Both the position numbers and the translations under genes were made by a program. A DNA stretch of 64,000 nt from a bacterium (GTDB lineage: Bacteria > Oederibacteriota > CAKKQC01). The stretch is from NCBI GenBank assembly GCA_919901855.1, contig CAKKQC010000022.1, forward strand, positions 94,251-158,250. The letters are read 5' to 3'. This document shows, piece after piece, positions 38,938-47,330 of this stretch (position 1 is its first letter; every line of letters starts with the position of its first letter). Under the pieces are notes generated by a model, which was given only the letters and a program-made list of their open reading frames with translations, did not search any database and was not told where the DNA came from.

Positions 38938-40064
38938 GCGAGACGCTGATCAGACTCGTGGATATGGGCCGCATCAACGGCCCCATCCGGGCCGGGATCG
39001 ATGCCGCCATGAAGGCGGTCATCGACCGGGGGTCGTTCATCCTCGGCCCCGAAGTCCGGGAGTTCGAGGCGGATTTCGCCGCCTATTGCGGTGCGAGGCG
39101 CTCGGTCGGGCTCGACAACGGGACGTCGGCGCTGGAGCTTGCGCTCAGGGCGTTCGGGGTCGGGCCGGGCGACGAGGTGATCGTGCCCGCCATGACCTTC
39201 GTGGCCACGGCCTCCTCGGTCCTCATGGTCGGCGCACGGCCGGTGCTGGTCGACGCCGATCCCGCCACCTACTGCCTGGACATTCCGAAGGCGCTGGCAA
39301 AGCTGACGCCGAAGACGAAGGCCGTGATCCCGGTGCATCTCTACGGATACCCGGCGCCCATCGGGCCCCTGGTCGAAGCGGGGCGGGGGAAGTTCCGCGT
39401 CCTCGAGGACTGCTGCCAGGGTCACGGGGCGAAGCTGGGGGGGAAGCGCGTGGGGTCGATCGGCGACGCCGCCGCGTTCAGCTTTTACCCGGCGAAGAAC
39501 ATCGGGTGCTTCGGGGACGGCGGGATGACGGTGACCAGCGACGACGCCATCGCGGACAAGGTCGCGATGCTGCGCAACTACGGGCAGGCGAAGCTCTACG
39601 AGCACCTGTACCTCGCTTACAACCGCCGGCTGGATACGGTCCAGGCCGCCGTCCTCAAGGTCAAACTCCCGCACCTCAATGCGTGGAACGACGCGCGCCG
39701 CGCGACGGCGCGGCTCTACCGGCAGGCGCTCGCGGGCACGTCGCTCGTCCTGCCGCCCGACTGCCCCGGCGCCGGAGCGGCGGGCGCGGATGAGCACGTG
39801 TACTACATGTTCGTGGTCCGGTCGAAGCGCCGCGACGAACTTGCGGCCGCCCTGAAGGCGAAGAACATCGAGTCCGGAATCCACTACCCGTTCCCCCTGC
39901 ACCTCCTCCCGGTCTTCCAGGACCTCGGTCACCGGGCCGGGGACTTTCCGGTGGCCGAGGGGTTGGCGCGCGAGGCGCTGTCGCTCCCGATCTTCCCCGG
40001 CATCACGGAGGGCGAGATCGCGCGGGTCGCGGACGCGGTGAAGGCGTTCGAGCGGGGAGCCTGA
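38934..40064 (+). CDS. DegT/DnrJ/EryC1 sugar aminotransferase
   Basis: 376 residues, PLP-dependent. The Schiff-base Lys188 is in FSFYPAKNIGCFGDGG. ALRAFGVGPGDEVIVPAMTF and EDCCQGHGA are standard family motifs, and the C-terminus has SGIHYPFPLHL. It transfers an amino group to a keto sugar nucleotide. ATGA overlap with the acyltransferase. With the oxidoreductase and acyltransferase it forms a nucleotide amino-sugar module for surface polysaccharide. Confidence 0.92.
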   Translation: MSETLIRLVDMGRINGPIRAGIDAAMKAVIDRGSFILGPEVREFEADFAAYCGARRSVGLDNGTSALELALRAFGVGPGDEVIVPAMTFVATASSVLMVGARPVLVDADPATYCLDIPKALAKLTPKTKAVIPVHLYGYPAPIGPLVEAGRGKFRVLEDCCQGHGAKLGGKRVGSIGDAAAFSFYPAKNIGCFGDGGMTVTSDDAIADKVAMLRNYGQAKLYEHLYLAYNRRLDTVQAAVLKVKLPHLNAWNDARRATARLYRQALAGTSLVLPPDCPGAGAAGADEHVYYMFVVRSKRRDELAAALKAKNIESGIHYPFPLHLLPVFQDLGHRAGDFPVAEGLAREALSLPIFPGITEGEIARVADAVKAFERGA

Positions 40065-40071
40065 GTCCCAA

Positions 40072-40770
40072 GTGAGAACCGCCGTCGTCCTGCCCGCCCT
40101 CAACGAGGCTCATGTCATCGCGCGGGTCGTCGGCGCCGCAAAGCGGCGCGCCGAAGTCGACGCCGTGTACCTCGTCGACGACGGCTCCACCGACGGGACC
40201 GCGCGCGTCGCCCGCCGCGCGGGCGCCCGCGTCATCGTCCATCCGCACAACCGCGGTGTCGGGGCCGCGCTGCGCACGGGATTCCGCGCGGCGGCGGGGG
40301 CCGGATTCGACACGATCGTGGTCATGGGGGCGGACGACCAAGACAACGCGGGCGAGATCCCGCGGCTGCTCGCCAAGCTCGATGCCGGCTACGACTTCGT
40401 CCAGGGGTCCCGGTGGCTCGCGCAGGGGCGGGTCGTAAACATCCCCCTGTTCCGTCGCGTGACGACGATCGTCTACTCGATCATCTTTACCGTCCTGACC
40501 GGCCACCGGATTACGGACGGCACCAACGGCTTCCGCGCGTTCCGGACGCGCGTCCTGCGCGGTATTGCCCTCGACCAGGGCTGGCTCGACACCTACGAGC
40601 TCGAGCCATATCTCTACTGGCACGTGATCCGGCGCGGCTACCGGGTGGGCGAGGCCCCGGTCACCAAGCGCTACCCGCGTTCCGGGCGTTACACGAAGAT
40701 GAAGCCGTTCCGGGACTGGTGGCGCATTCTGCGTCCGCTCATTCTGCTGACCCTGCGCCTGCGCCGGTAG
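40072..40770 (+). CDS. Family 2 glycosyltransferase
   Basis: 232 residues from GTG 40072. GT2 fold signatures: AVVLPALNEAHVIARVVGAA at the start, YLVDDGSTDGT near residue 35, GADDQDN (the metal-binding DxD equivalent) near 84 and TDGTNGFRAFRT near 145. Most similar in layout to dolichol/undecaprenyl-phosphate mannosyltransferase types. It is cytoplasmic or membrane-associated. Confidence 0.85.
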   Translation: MRTAVVLPALNEAHVIARVVGAAKRRAEVDAVYLVDDGSTDGTARVARRAGARVIVHPHNRGVGAALRTGFRAAAGAGFDTIVVMGADDQDNAGEIPRLLAKLDAGYDFVQGSRWLAQGRVVNIPLFRRVTTIVYSIIFTVLTGHRITDGTNGFRAFRTRVLRGIALDQGWLDTYELEPYLYWHVIRRGYRVGEAPVTKRYPRSGRYTKMKPFRDWWRILRPLILLTLRLRR

Positions 40771-40776
40771 GCGGGC

Positions 40777-42297
40777 ATGGATCGCGTGCGCTCCCTCCTG
40801 GCCGCGCTCGACCGCTCGGATTTCTCCGTTCTTGGCCGGCTCTACCTGGGGCCGGGCCGGTGGCTCGACGTCCGCCCCTCGACCTATCTCCTCATCCTCG
40901 CCATCGGCGCGGTCTGGGTCGCGGCCGTCGCCTGGGTCGCGTGGCGGATCACGCGGCGCGGGAAGCCGGGGACGGGCGGCAGCGCCGCCGCAGGCGGCGC
41001 CGCGGACCGCCAGGCCTCCCGGTCGCTCTTCGCGGGGGCGCTAGTCCTGTATCTCGGCGTGGGCGCGTACGTGACGTTCGTCTATCCGCCGACGACGGAC
41101 GAGCCGCATTATCTTCTCCTGGCCGAGAGCCTCGTGCGCGACGGCGACATCGCCCTGGCCGGGAACTACGCGAATGGGGACTACCGGCGCTTCTACCCCG
41201 TGACCGGGCTGGATCCCCATACCGTGATCGTCCCCGGCGGCGAGATGTACTCCCAGCACACGATCGGGCTGCCGCTGGCCGTGCTGCCCGGGTACGCGGT
41301 CGCGGGGCGCTGGGGCGTGCTCGCGATCCTGTGCGCCATGGGCGCATCACTCGTCGCCGCCCTCTACCGGCTCGCCCGTAACGCGGGAGTGAACGCACGC
41401 TCCGCCTGGCTTACCGCGATTCTGACGGCGGCCACCGCCCCGCTCGCCTTCGCGTCGACGCTCGTGTTCACCGACGTGCCGGCGGCGCTCCTCACCGCGG
41501 TCGCCCTCGGGGCCACGGGCTCGGCCTGGGTTCCGGCCGTCTGCGCGGCGGGGCTTCCGTGGCTCCATCCGCGCTTCGCCGTGATCGCGGCGGGGCTGCT
41601 GGCGTTGAACCTGCTGCGGACCCGGTCACGCGGCCGGACTATCGGCGCCTGGGCCCTGGCGGCGGTGGTCTCGGGGTCGGCGTTCTTCGCCGTCTACCAC
41701 GGTCCGGCGCTCGTGTCGGCGCTCAACGTCCTGACCGAGCGCTACCCCGCGAAACTCGAGGAACTGTCCGGCGCGACCGTCTCCGGCAACATCGCGCCAC
41801 GGTACGCGCTGCTCGGGCTCCTCGCCAAGGCCTTCGACCGGAGCTTCGGCGTCGTGCCGTATGCCCCGTGGTTCATCCTGTTGATCCCGGGCATCTTCCT
41901 GGCCGCCCGTCGCCGGCGGTTTCCCCACGTGGATCTGCTCGTGGCGGGCGGCGCGTACGCGGCCCTGACTTGCCTCTACCGGAACTGGGCGGGCTCGGCG
42001 TATCCGGGCCGCACGGTCGTCGCCCTGCTGCCGTTCCTCTTCCCGTATCTGGCGGCGGGCGTCGAGTGGGCGGGCGTGACGTCGGGCCGGCGGCGGGCGC
42101 TCACGCTGCTGGTCGGGGTGGCTCTCGCCACCGCGTGGCTCCTGACCGCGGTCCCCGTGCTCCGGTACACGTCGGGTCGCGACTGGATGGGCGCGAAGGC
42201 GGGAGTGGCGTGGCGCGCGATGCCGTTCACGTGGTTCCCCGCGTTCGAGTTGCAGACGGCGCCTCCCGCCCCCTGTTGCGAGGAGCCGGAGGAGTGA
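40777..42297 (+). CDS. Multi-pass membrane protein, GT-C-like
   Basis: 506 residues with about ten hydrophobic helices (for example YLILAIGAVWVAAVAWVAW and LFAGALVLYLGVGAYVTFVY). The loop YPPTTDEPHYLLLAESLVRDGD after the second helix has the acidic DEPHY pattern expected for the first periplasmic loop of GT-C transferases such as ArnT/PMT types. It may transfer a lipid-linked sugar supplied by the adjacent GT2. The C-terminal Cys-Cys pair (PAPCCEEPEE) is unusual. Confidence 0.65.
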   Translation: MDRVRSLLAALDRSDFSVLGRLYLGPGRWLDVRPSTYLLILAIGAVWVAAVAWVAWRITRRGKPGTGGSAAAGGAADRQASRSLFAGALVLYLGVGAYVTFVYPPTTDEPHYLLLAESLVRDGDIALAGNYANGDYRRFYPVTGLDPHTVIVPGGEMYSQHTIGLPLAVLPGYAVAGRWGVLAILCAMGASLVAALYRLARNAGVNARSAWLTAILTAATAPLAFASTLVFTDVPAALLTAVALGATGSAWVPAVCAAGLPWLHPRFAVIAAGLLALNLLRTRSRGRTIGAWALAAVVSGSAFFAVYHGPALVSALNVLTERYPAKLEELSGATVSGNIAPRYALLGLLAKAFDRSFGVVPYAPWFILLIPGIFLAARRRRFPHVDLLVAGGAYAALTCLYRNWAGSAYPGRTVVALLPFLFPYLAAGVEWAGVTSGRRRALTLLVGVALATAWLLTAVPVLRYTSGRDWMGAKAGVAWRAMPFTWFPAFELQTAPPAPCCEEPEE

Positions 42298-43487
42298 ATC
42301 TTCTTTACCTCGCCGCCTTCGTGCCGCACCCGGTGACGGACGGCGACAAGGTGCGGGCCTTCTGGACCCTCCGGGCGCTCGCGCGCCGCCACCGCGTCCA
42401 CGCCTTCTTCCTGGACCCCGAGGGGCAGGGCCGTATTCCGGGCCCCGTAGGGGCCTTGTGTGCCGACGTGCGGGTATTCACCTTCCCTCGCTCGATGAGG
42501 GCCTCTGGAGCCCTCCTGGGGGCCCTACAGGGCCTTCCCGTGCACTCCTACGCCTTCTGGAACCGTTCGGCCCAGGCCGAACTCGACCGGGTGGTCGCCC
42601 GGTGGCGCCCCTCGGCCTGCCACGTCCACCGGATCAGGATGATGCCCTACGCCGAACGGCTGGGCCTGCCGTACGTCCTCGACGCCACGGACTCGATTGC
42701 CGCGTACTATCGTCGCTCCGCGTCCCTGCGCGGCTGGCGCCGGGCGTACGCGCGGTTCGACGCGAGACGCGTCGAGGTGGCCGAACGCCGCTGGGGGAAC
42801 GCGGCGAAGGCCGTCCTCGCGATCACGCGCGAGGAGCGCGCGAATCTGGTGCGTCTCGGGATCCGCTCGCCCGTCTGCGTCGCGCCGAACGGCATCGACC
42901 TCGTCCATTGGCGGATGTCGCGCTCTCGCCGCGTTCCCGGACTTCTCGCGTTCGTCGGCAACCTCGGCTATCCGCCGAACGTCAAGGGCCTCGAGTGGTT
43001 CGCGCTCCGGATCGCACCCATGATCGCGGCCCGGGTCCCTGGTGCGCGGCTGGTCGTGGCCGGTGGCGGCCTGACTCCCGCCCTGCGCGCCTCCGTCTCG
43101 CGGAGTCCGATGCCGATCCGGTTCGCCGGTTTCGTGCAGGATCTCCGTCCGTTCCTCGGCTCCGCCTCCGCCGTCGTGTGCCCGCTGCCGCTCGCGGCCG
43201 GACTCCAGAACAAGGCGGTCCTCGCGATGGCCTGCGGCGCGCCGGTCGTCGCGACTTCGAATGTCGCCCGCGCGATCGGGGCCCGAAGCGGGCACGAGGC
43301 CGCCGTGGCGGATTCGCCGGCGGGATTCGCCTCCGCCACGGTCGGACTCCTCGCGAGCCGCGGCCAGGGCCGCCGGCTCGCCCTCGGGGCCCGCCGGCTC
43401 ATCGAGCGACGGTTCGGCGATGATGCCGCCCGCGTGGGGATCGATCGCGCCTTCGCCCTCCTCGCCCGGGCCGTGGAGGGGCGTTGA
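42294..43487 (+). CDS. Family 4 glycosyltransferase
   Basis: 397 residues from GTG 42294. The N-terminal NLLYLAAFVPHPVTDGDKVRA is typical of the exosortase-associated and related GT4 enzymes. The C-terminal nucleotide-sugar domain has FVGNLGYPPNVKGLEWFA, AGFVQDLRPFLGSA and ACGAPVVATSN near 325. It overlaps neighbours by four bases or less. Donor and acceptor are unknown. Confidence 0.85.
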   Translation: MNLLYLAAFVPHPVTDGDKVRAFWTLRALARRHRVHAFFLDPEGQGRIPGPVGALCADVRVFTFPRSMRASGALLGALQGLPVHSYAFWNRSAQAELDRVVARWRPSACHVHRIRMMPYAERLGLPYVLDATDSIAAYYRRSASLRGWRRAYARFDARRVEVAERRWGNAAKAVLAITREERANLVRLGIRSPVCVAPNGIDLVHWRMSRSRRVPGLLAFVGNLGYPPNVKGLEWFALRIAPMIAARVPGARLVVAGGGLTPALRASVSRSPMPIRFAGFVQDLRPFLGSASAVVCPLPLAAGLQNKAVLAMACGAPVVATSNVARAIGARSGHEAAVADSPAGFASATVGLLASRGQGRRLALGARRLIERRFGDDAARVGIDRAFALLARAVEGR

Positions 43488-44500
43488 TGGCGACGGAGAT
43501 GCGGAGCGCCGTGCTGGTCCGAACCGACCGGATCGGGGATCTTCTCCTCGCCCTTCCGGCGTTCGCCGCGTTCGCGCGGGCCTTCCCGGCCTGCAAGGTC
43601 TCGGCCGTCGTCGCGCCGCGCACCCGTGAGCTGGTCGAGGGCCAGCCGTTCATCAAGGACGTCTACTCCTGGGACCCCAACACGTCCTCGGGTCCGCTCA
43701 CGAAGTGGCTTCGCGACCGGGTATTCGACGCCGCGATCCTCTTCTACCCCCGGCCGCGGCTGGCCTGGGCGCTCGTGCGCGCGGGCATTCCGGTGCGAGT
43801 GGGATCCGGGTACCGCTGGTACTCGTGGCTGTTCAACCGGCGGGTCCGGTCCCACCGCAAGGGCAATGACCGCCACGAACTGGAGTGCAACTTCGATCTC
43901 CTTTCGCCGTTCGGCGTGAAGGCCGGTGAGCCGTCGCTGGTCCCGCCCGTCCTTTCCGACGAGGCGCACGAGGACGCGGACGCGCTCCTGGCGCGTGCGA
44001 ACCTTCCCGGCCCGTTCGCGGTCGTCCACCCGCGGGGCGGGGGATCGGCGGTGAACGCGACCGCCGGGCACTGGGGGAGAATCGCGGCGGCGATCGAGCG
44101 CGCGGGCGTCCCCGTCGTCATCACCGGCACACTGGATGACGCGGCGACCGCCGCCGAAGTCGTCCGCGCGGCCGGCATCAGCCCCCACCGGTTCGTGTCT
44201 CCGGCCCGGCTCGCGACGCTCGCCGCGATCCTCGAGGGCGCCCAGGTCGTTATCGGTCCATCCACTGGACCGATCCACCTCGCGGCCGCCATGGGGCGTC
44301 CCACGGTCGGACTTTACTCGGTGGTCAAGTCGCAGTCACCCGTCCGGTGGCGTCCGTGGGGCCGCCGTGGTGTAGTCCTCCAGCCCGAGGGCGTGACCTG
44401 CCGCGCGTGCGTGCGGGGATCGTGCCGGAGGCACCAGCCGATGGATACCATCACGCCCGAGCGCGTCCTCGAAGCGGTCCGCCAGGCCACCAACTCATGA
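43487..44500 (+). CDS. Family 9 glycosyltransferase (heptosyltransferase-like)
   Basis: 337 residues. RTDRIGDLLLALPAFAAF at the N-terminus and GPSTGPIHLAAAMGRPTVGLY near residue 255 are the ADP-heptose:LPS heptosyltransferase signatures; the C-terminal RACVRGSCRRH has the conserved Cys pair. This suggests a lipopolysaccharide core or related glycan. TTG 43484, one codon upstream, is an alternative start. Its TGA overlaps ATG 44497. Confidence 0.87.
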   Translation: MATEMRSAVLVRTDRIGDLLLALPAFAAFARAFPACKVSAVVAPRTRELVEGQPFIKDVYSWDPNTSSGPLTKWLRDRVFDAAILFYPRPRLAWALVRAGIPVRVGSGYRWYSWLFNRRVRSHRKGNDRHELECNFDLLSPFGVKAGEPSLVPPVLSDEAHEDADALLARANLPGPFAVVHPRGGGSAVNATAGHWGRIAAAIERAGVPVVITGTLDDAATAAEVVRAAGISPHRFVSPARLATLAAILEGAQVVIGPSTGPIHLAAAMGRPTVGLYSVVKSQSPVRWRPWGRRGVVLQPEGVTCRACVRGSCRRHQPMDTITPERVLEAVRQATNS

Positions 44501-45660
44501 CCCCCCCCTTCAGGGCCATACTTAACAAATTAACATTCTCGGCGAATGTTAATTTGTTAAGTATGGCCCTCATGGTCATCCTCTGCTCTTGCGGGCGCAA
44601 CTACGTCGTCAAGAACTCCCAGGTGGAGGAGCCGGGGGCCCGGGCGGTGGGCGACGAGTCGGCCGAGGTCGCGGCCAGTCCCGCGGCTCCGGGACCGGCG
44701 GCGGAGACGGCGCCCGCGCCCGACCCGGACCTAATGGAATACACGAGCGTCAAGGGGGATACGCTCGCGAAGGTCGCCGCCGAGCATCTGGGCTGGGACC
44801 ACCTGTGGCGCCACCTCAAGGAGTGGAACAAGCGCCCCGAAGGCGCCAGGGACCCGCTGCCCGCGGGAGCGAAGCTCGTGATCCCGCTCCGGTTCCGCGT
44901 GCTTGCGGGCACGCGCGCGTCCGCGACCGTCGCGGCGGAGCTTCAGCCGGTGCGGAAGCCGCCCGCCCCCAAGCCGAAACCCGACGTCCGTCCTCCTGCC
45001 GAGGTCCTGAAGGTGGGCGAGAAACTGACTTACGACGTCAAGTGGTACGCTCTCACGGCGGGCCAGGGCACCCTCACCCTCGGGCCGATGGAAACCGTGG
45101 GCGCCGACCGGTGCTGGCACATCATCGCGCGCGCGACGAGCAAGCTCATCTTCTTCTTCAAGGTGGACGACCGCATCGAGAGCTTCTGCACCGCCGACGA
45201 TCTCCTTCCCGCCCGGTTCGAGAAGCATCTGCACGAGGGCGGGTACCGGAAGGACCTCGTGGCGACGTTCGACCGGAAGACCCACGGTGCTACGTGGGGC
45301 CAGCTCCAGGTTCCCCTGGGCGAGGACTGCCGCGACCTCCTGGGCGCGTTCTACTACTTCCGCACTATGAACCTGCCCCAACCCGGGAACGAGGTCAACG
45401 TCTGCGTCCACACCGACAAGACCAACTTCCCGATGGGGGTCACGATCCTGCGTCGCGAGACCGTCAAGGTGCCGGCGGGGGAGTTCCACACGATCCTGAT
45501 CAAGCCGCGGCTCAAGTTCGAGGGCCTCTGGCGCCAGCGCGGCGACGTCCTGATCTGGGTGACCGACGACGCCGCCCGCATCCCCGTCCTCGTCCAGAGC
45601 AAGGTTCATCTGCTAGGATCAGTCAACGTCGTGCTGACGAAGATAGAGCGACCTCAATGA
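44497..45660 (+). CDS. LysM-like + DUF3108 lipoprotein
   Basis: 387 residues if started at ATG 44497. MVILCSCG supplies a lipobox-like Cys at about residue 31. A LysM-like segment follows at about residues 85-130 (YTSVKGDTLAKVAAEHLGWD, then LPAGAKLVIPL). After that comes a DUF3108 domain (EKLTYDVKWYALTAGQGTLT to ERPQ). ATG 44563 or 44572 would give a shorter, more conventional signal peptide. In that case the 26-bp palindrome would be the 5' untranslated region and could mask the start. The function of DUF3108 is unknown; periplasmic location is likely. Confidence 0.72.
   Translation: MTPPFRAILNKLTFSANVNLLSMALMVILCSCGRNYVVKNSQVEEPGARAVGDESAEVAASPAAPGPAAETAPAPDPDLMEYTSVKGDTLAKVAAEHLGWDHLWRHLKEWNKRPEGARDPLPAGAKLVIPLRFRVLAGTRASATVAAELQPVRKPPAPKPKPDVRPPAEVLKVGEKLTYDVKWYALTAGQGTLTLGPMETVGADRCWHIIARATSKLIFFFKVDDRIESFCTADDLLPARFEKHLHEGGYRKDLVATFDRKTHGATWGQLQVPLGEDCRDLLGAFYYFRTMNLPQPGNEVNVCVHTDKTNFPMGVTILRRETVKVPAGEFHTILIKPRLKFEGLWRQRGDVLIWVTDDAARIPVLVQSKVHLLGSVNVVLTKIERPQ
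44512..44570. repeat. Perfect 26-bp inverted repeat, 7-base loop
   Basis: Positions 44512-44537 and 44545-44570 are exact reverse complements, each beginning or ending in AGGGCCATAC / GTATGGCCCT with an AT-rich core (TTAACAAATTAAC). The loop is CTCGGCG. An outer ATGACC (44497-44502) / GGTCAT (44574-44579) pair could extend it. It lies inside the predicted N-terminal coding region of the DUF3108 lipoprotein. No T-run follows. The composition contrasts sharply with its GC-rich flanks, suggesting an inserted palindromic element. Confidence 0.85.
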
Positions 45661-46601
45661 CCGCTCGGCGCAAGCTGCCGCGCATAGACCTGGCCCGGGT
45701 CCGGACGATCCCGCTCAAGTCCCGGCCCAGCAAGGTCTCGCTCGCGCTGCTGGGGAGCGCCCCGCGCAAGGGCGCGAGCTGGAAGTCCTTCGAACGGGGG
45801 CTGCCCCGGATCCTGGCGGCAGGGGAGTTCACGGCGCTCGCGGACGCCATCGCGGCCGCCGCCCGCCGCCGTAAGACGGTCCTCTGGATGATCGGCGCGC
45901 ACGTGATCAAGACCGGTCTCTCCCCGGTCCTGCTCGAGCTCATGCGCCGCCGCGCGCTGACCGCCCTGGCCATGAACGGGGCGGGGTCGATCCACGACTT
46001 CGAGATGGCGCGGAACGGCGCGACCTCCGAGGACGTGGCCGCGGGCCTGAAGGATGGCACCTTCGGGATGGCGCGGGAGACGGGCGAGTTCTTCGCCCGC
46101 GCCCTCGGCCGCCGGCTCCTCTCCGGCTACGGCGAAGCTGTGGGCGCGGCCATCGCCGACGAGCGCCTTCCGAACCGGCGGATCAGCCTGCTCCACGAGA
46201 TGTACCAGGCGGGCCTCCCGGCCACCGTCCACGTCGCGATCGGCACCGACATCACCCACGCCCAGCCCTCGGCCCGGGGCGAGGACATCGGCCGGGCTAC
46301 TCACGAGGACTTCCGTACGCTCTGCGCGGTCGCCGCGACCCTCGAGGGAGGCGTGGTCATCAACGTCGGCTCGGCCGTCGTGCTCCCGGAGGTCTTCCTC
46401 AAGGCCCTGACCGTCGCGCGCAACCTCGGCCACCCGGTCCGGAAGTTCACGGCCGCGAACCTGGACATGATCCAGCACTACCGGCCCAACCTCAACGTCG
46501 TCCAGCGCCCAACCCAGCTCGGCGGCCGCCGCATCGTGCTTACGGGGCACCATGAGCTCATGGTCCCCATGCTCGCCCAAGCGATCATCGAGAGGCTGTA
46601 G
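45657..46601 (+). CDS. Deoxyhypusine-synthase-like enzyme
   Basis: 314 residues, NAD-dependent DHS fold: GAHVIKTGLSPVLLELM near residue 82, NGAGSIHDFE near 107 and the ATVHVAIGTDITHAQPSARG segment near 190. Authentic deoxyhypusine synthases carry an active-site Lys in an EAVSWGK motif near the C-terminus. Here the equivalent stretch reads QLGGRRIVLTGHHELMVPML and has no such Lys. With no eIF5A in bacteria, it is more likely a homospermidine-synthase-type or otherwise diverged enzyme. It overlaps the DUF3108 gene (ATGA) within a glycan cluster. Confidence 0.8.
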   Translation: MTARRKLPRIDLARVRTIPLKSRPSKVSLALLGSAPRKGASWKSFERGLPRILAAGEFTALADAIAAAARRRKTVLWMIGAHVIKTGLSPVLLELMRRRALTALAMNGAGSIHDFEMARNGATSEDVAAGLKDGTFGMARETGEFFARALGRRLLSGYGEAVGAAIADERLPNRRISLLHEMYQAGLPATVHVAIGTDITHAQPSARGEDIGRATHEDFRTLCAVAATLEGGVVINVGSAVVLPEVFLKALTVARNLGHPVRKFTAANLDMIQHYRPNLNVVQRPTQLGGRRIVLTGHHELMVPMLAQAIIERL

Positions 46602-46604
46602 GCC

Positions 46605-47330
46605 ATGCCGCGACCCGCGAAGGTCGCCGTGATCCCGATCTACAACGAGGCACCCACGGTGGTTGGCGTCCTCAACGAGGTCGCGCGCCGCGTGGACCGG
46701 GTCATCGCCGTCGACGACGGATCCACGGACGATACGCCCGAGCTCCTGCGCGAGTGGAAGAAGGGCCGGCGCAACGTCTCGGTCATCCGCCTGCCCAGAA
46801 ACGTGGGGATGGCCGGGGCGCTCAAGCGCGGGTTCCAGGAGGCCGAGCGCCTGCTCAAACGCCGCGTGCTCCACCCCCAGGACATCCTCATCAATATCGA
46901 CGCCGACGGCCAGCACCGGTCGGAGTACATCCCCGACATCGTCGCGTTCATGGAGAAGGGCCGGTGGGACATCGTCCTGACCCGCCGCGACTTCTCCAAG
47001 TACCCGCTGTACAAGAAGTGGGGCAACCGCCTCCTCTCCCGCGTCGCCCGGCTCCTCAGCGGTCACCGCTACCACGACGTGGAGAGCGGGTTCCGGTTCA
47101 TGCGCGCCCGCGTGGTCTCCGGCCTCCTCGACTACTTCACCGGCTGGCGGTACTCGTGCGCCCAGGAAATCGCCCTGATCACGGCGCTGGCGGGGTTCCG
47201 CGTAGACAACACCTACGTGGTCAAGATCGCCTACTACCGCCCCGGAACCACGATCTGGGACGGGGTGATTGTCCTATTGATGAGCCTCTACACGTTCGTT
47301 CGTGTCAAACTGGGGTGGAAGGTCCGCTGA
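46605..47330 (+). CDS. Family 2 glycosyltransferase (polyprenyl-phosphate type)
   Basis: 241 residues. AVIPIYNEAPTVVGVL, AVDDGSTDDTPEL and NIDADGQH are the GT2 core; YHDVESGFRFMRARV near 155 is typical of dolichol-phosphate mannosyltransferase-like enzymes. A hydrophobic end (TTIWDGVIVLLMSLYTFV) may anchor it to the membrane. It shares TGATG with the radical SAM gene downstream. Confidence 0.85.
   Translation: MPRPAKVAVIPIYNEAPTVVGVLNEVARRVDRVIAVDDGSTDDTPELLREWKKGRRNVSVIRLPRNVGMAGALKRGFQEAERLLKRRVLHPQDILINIDADGQHRSEYIPDIVAFMEKGRWDIVLTRRDFSKYPLYKKWGNRLLSRVARLLSGHRYHDVESGFRFMRARVVSGLLDYFTGWRYSCAQEIALITALAGFRVDNTYVVKIAYYRPGTTIWDGVIVLLMSLYTFVRVKLGWKVR

Noticed and set aside
43484-43486. TTG start one codon before ATG 43487 for the heptosyltransferase-like gene
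   Set aside because: ATG 43487 forms a TGATG junction with the preceding stop and is the stronger initiator; the difference is one residue.
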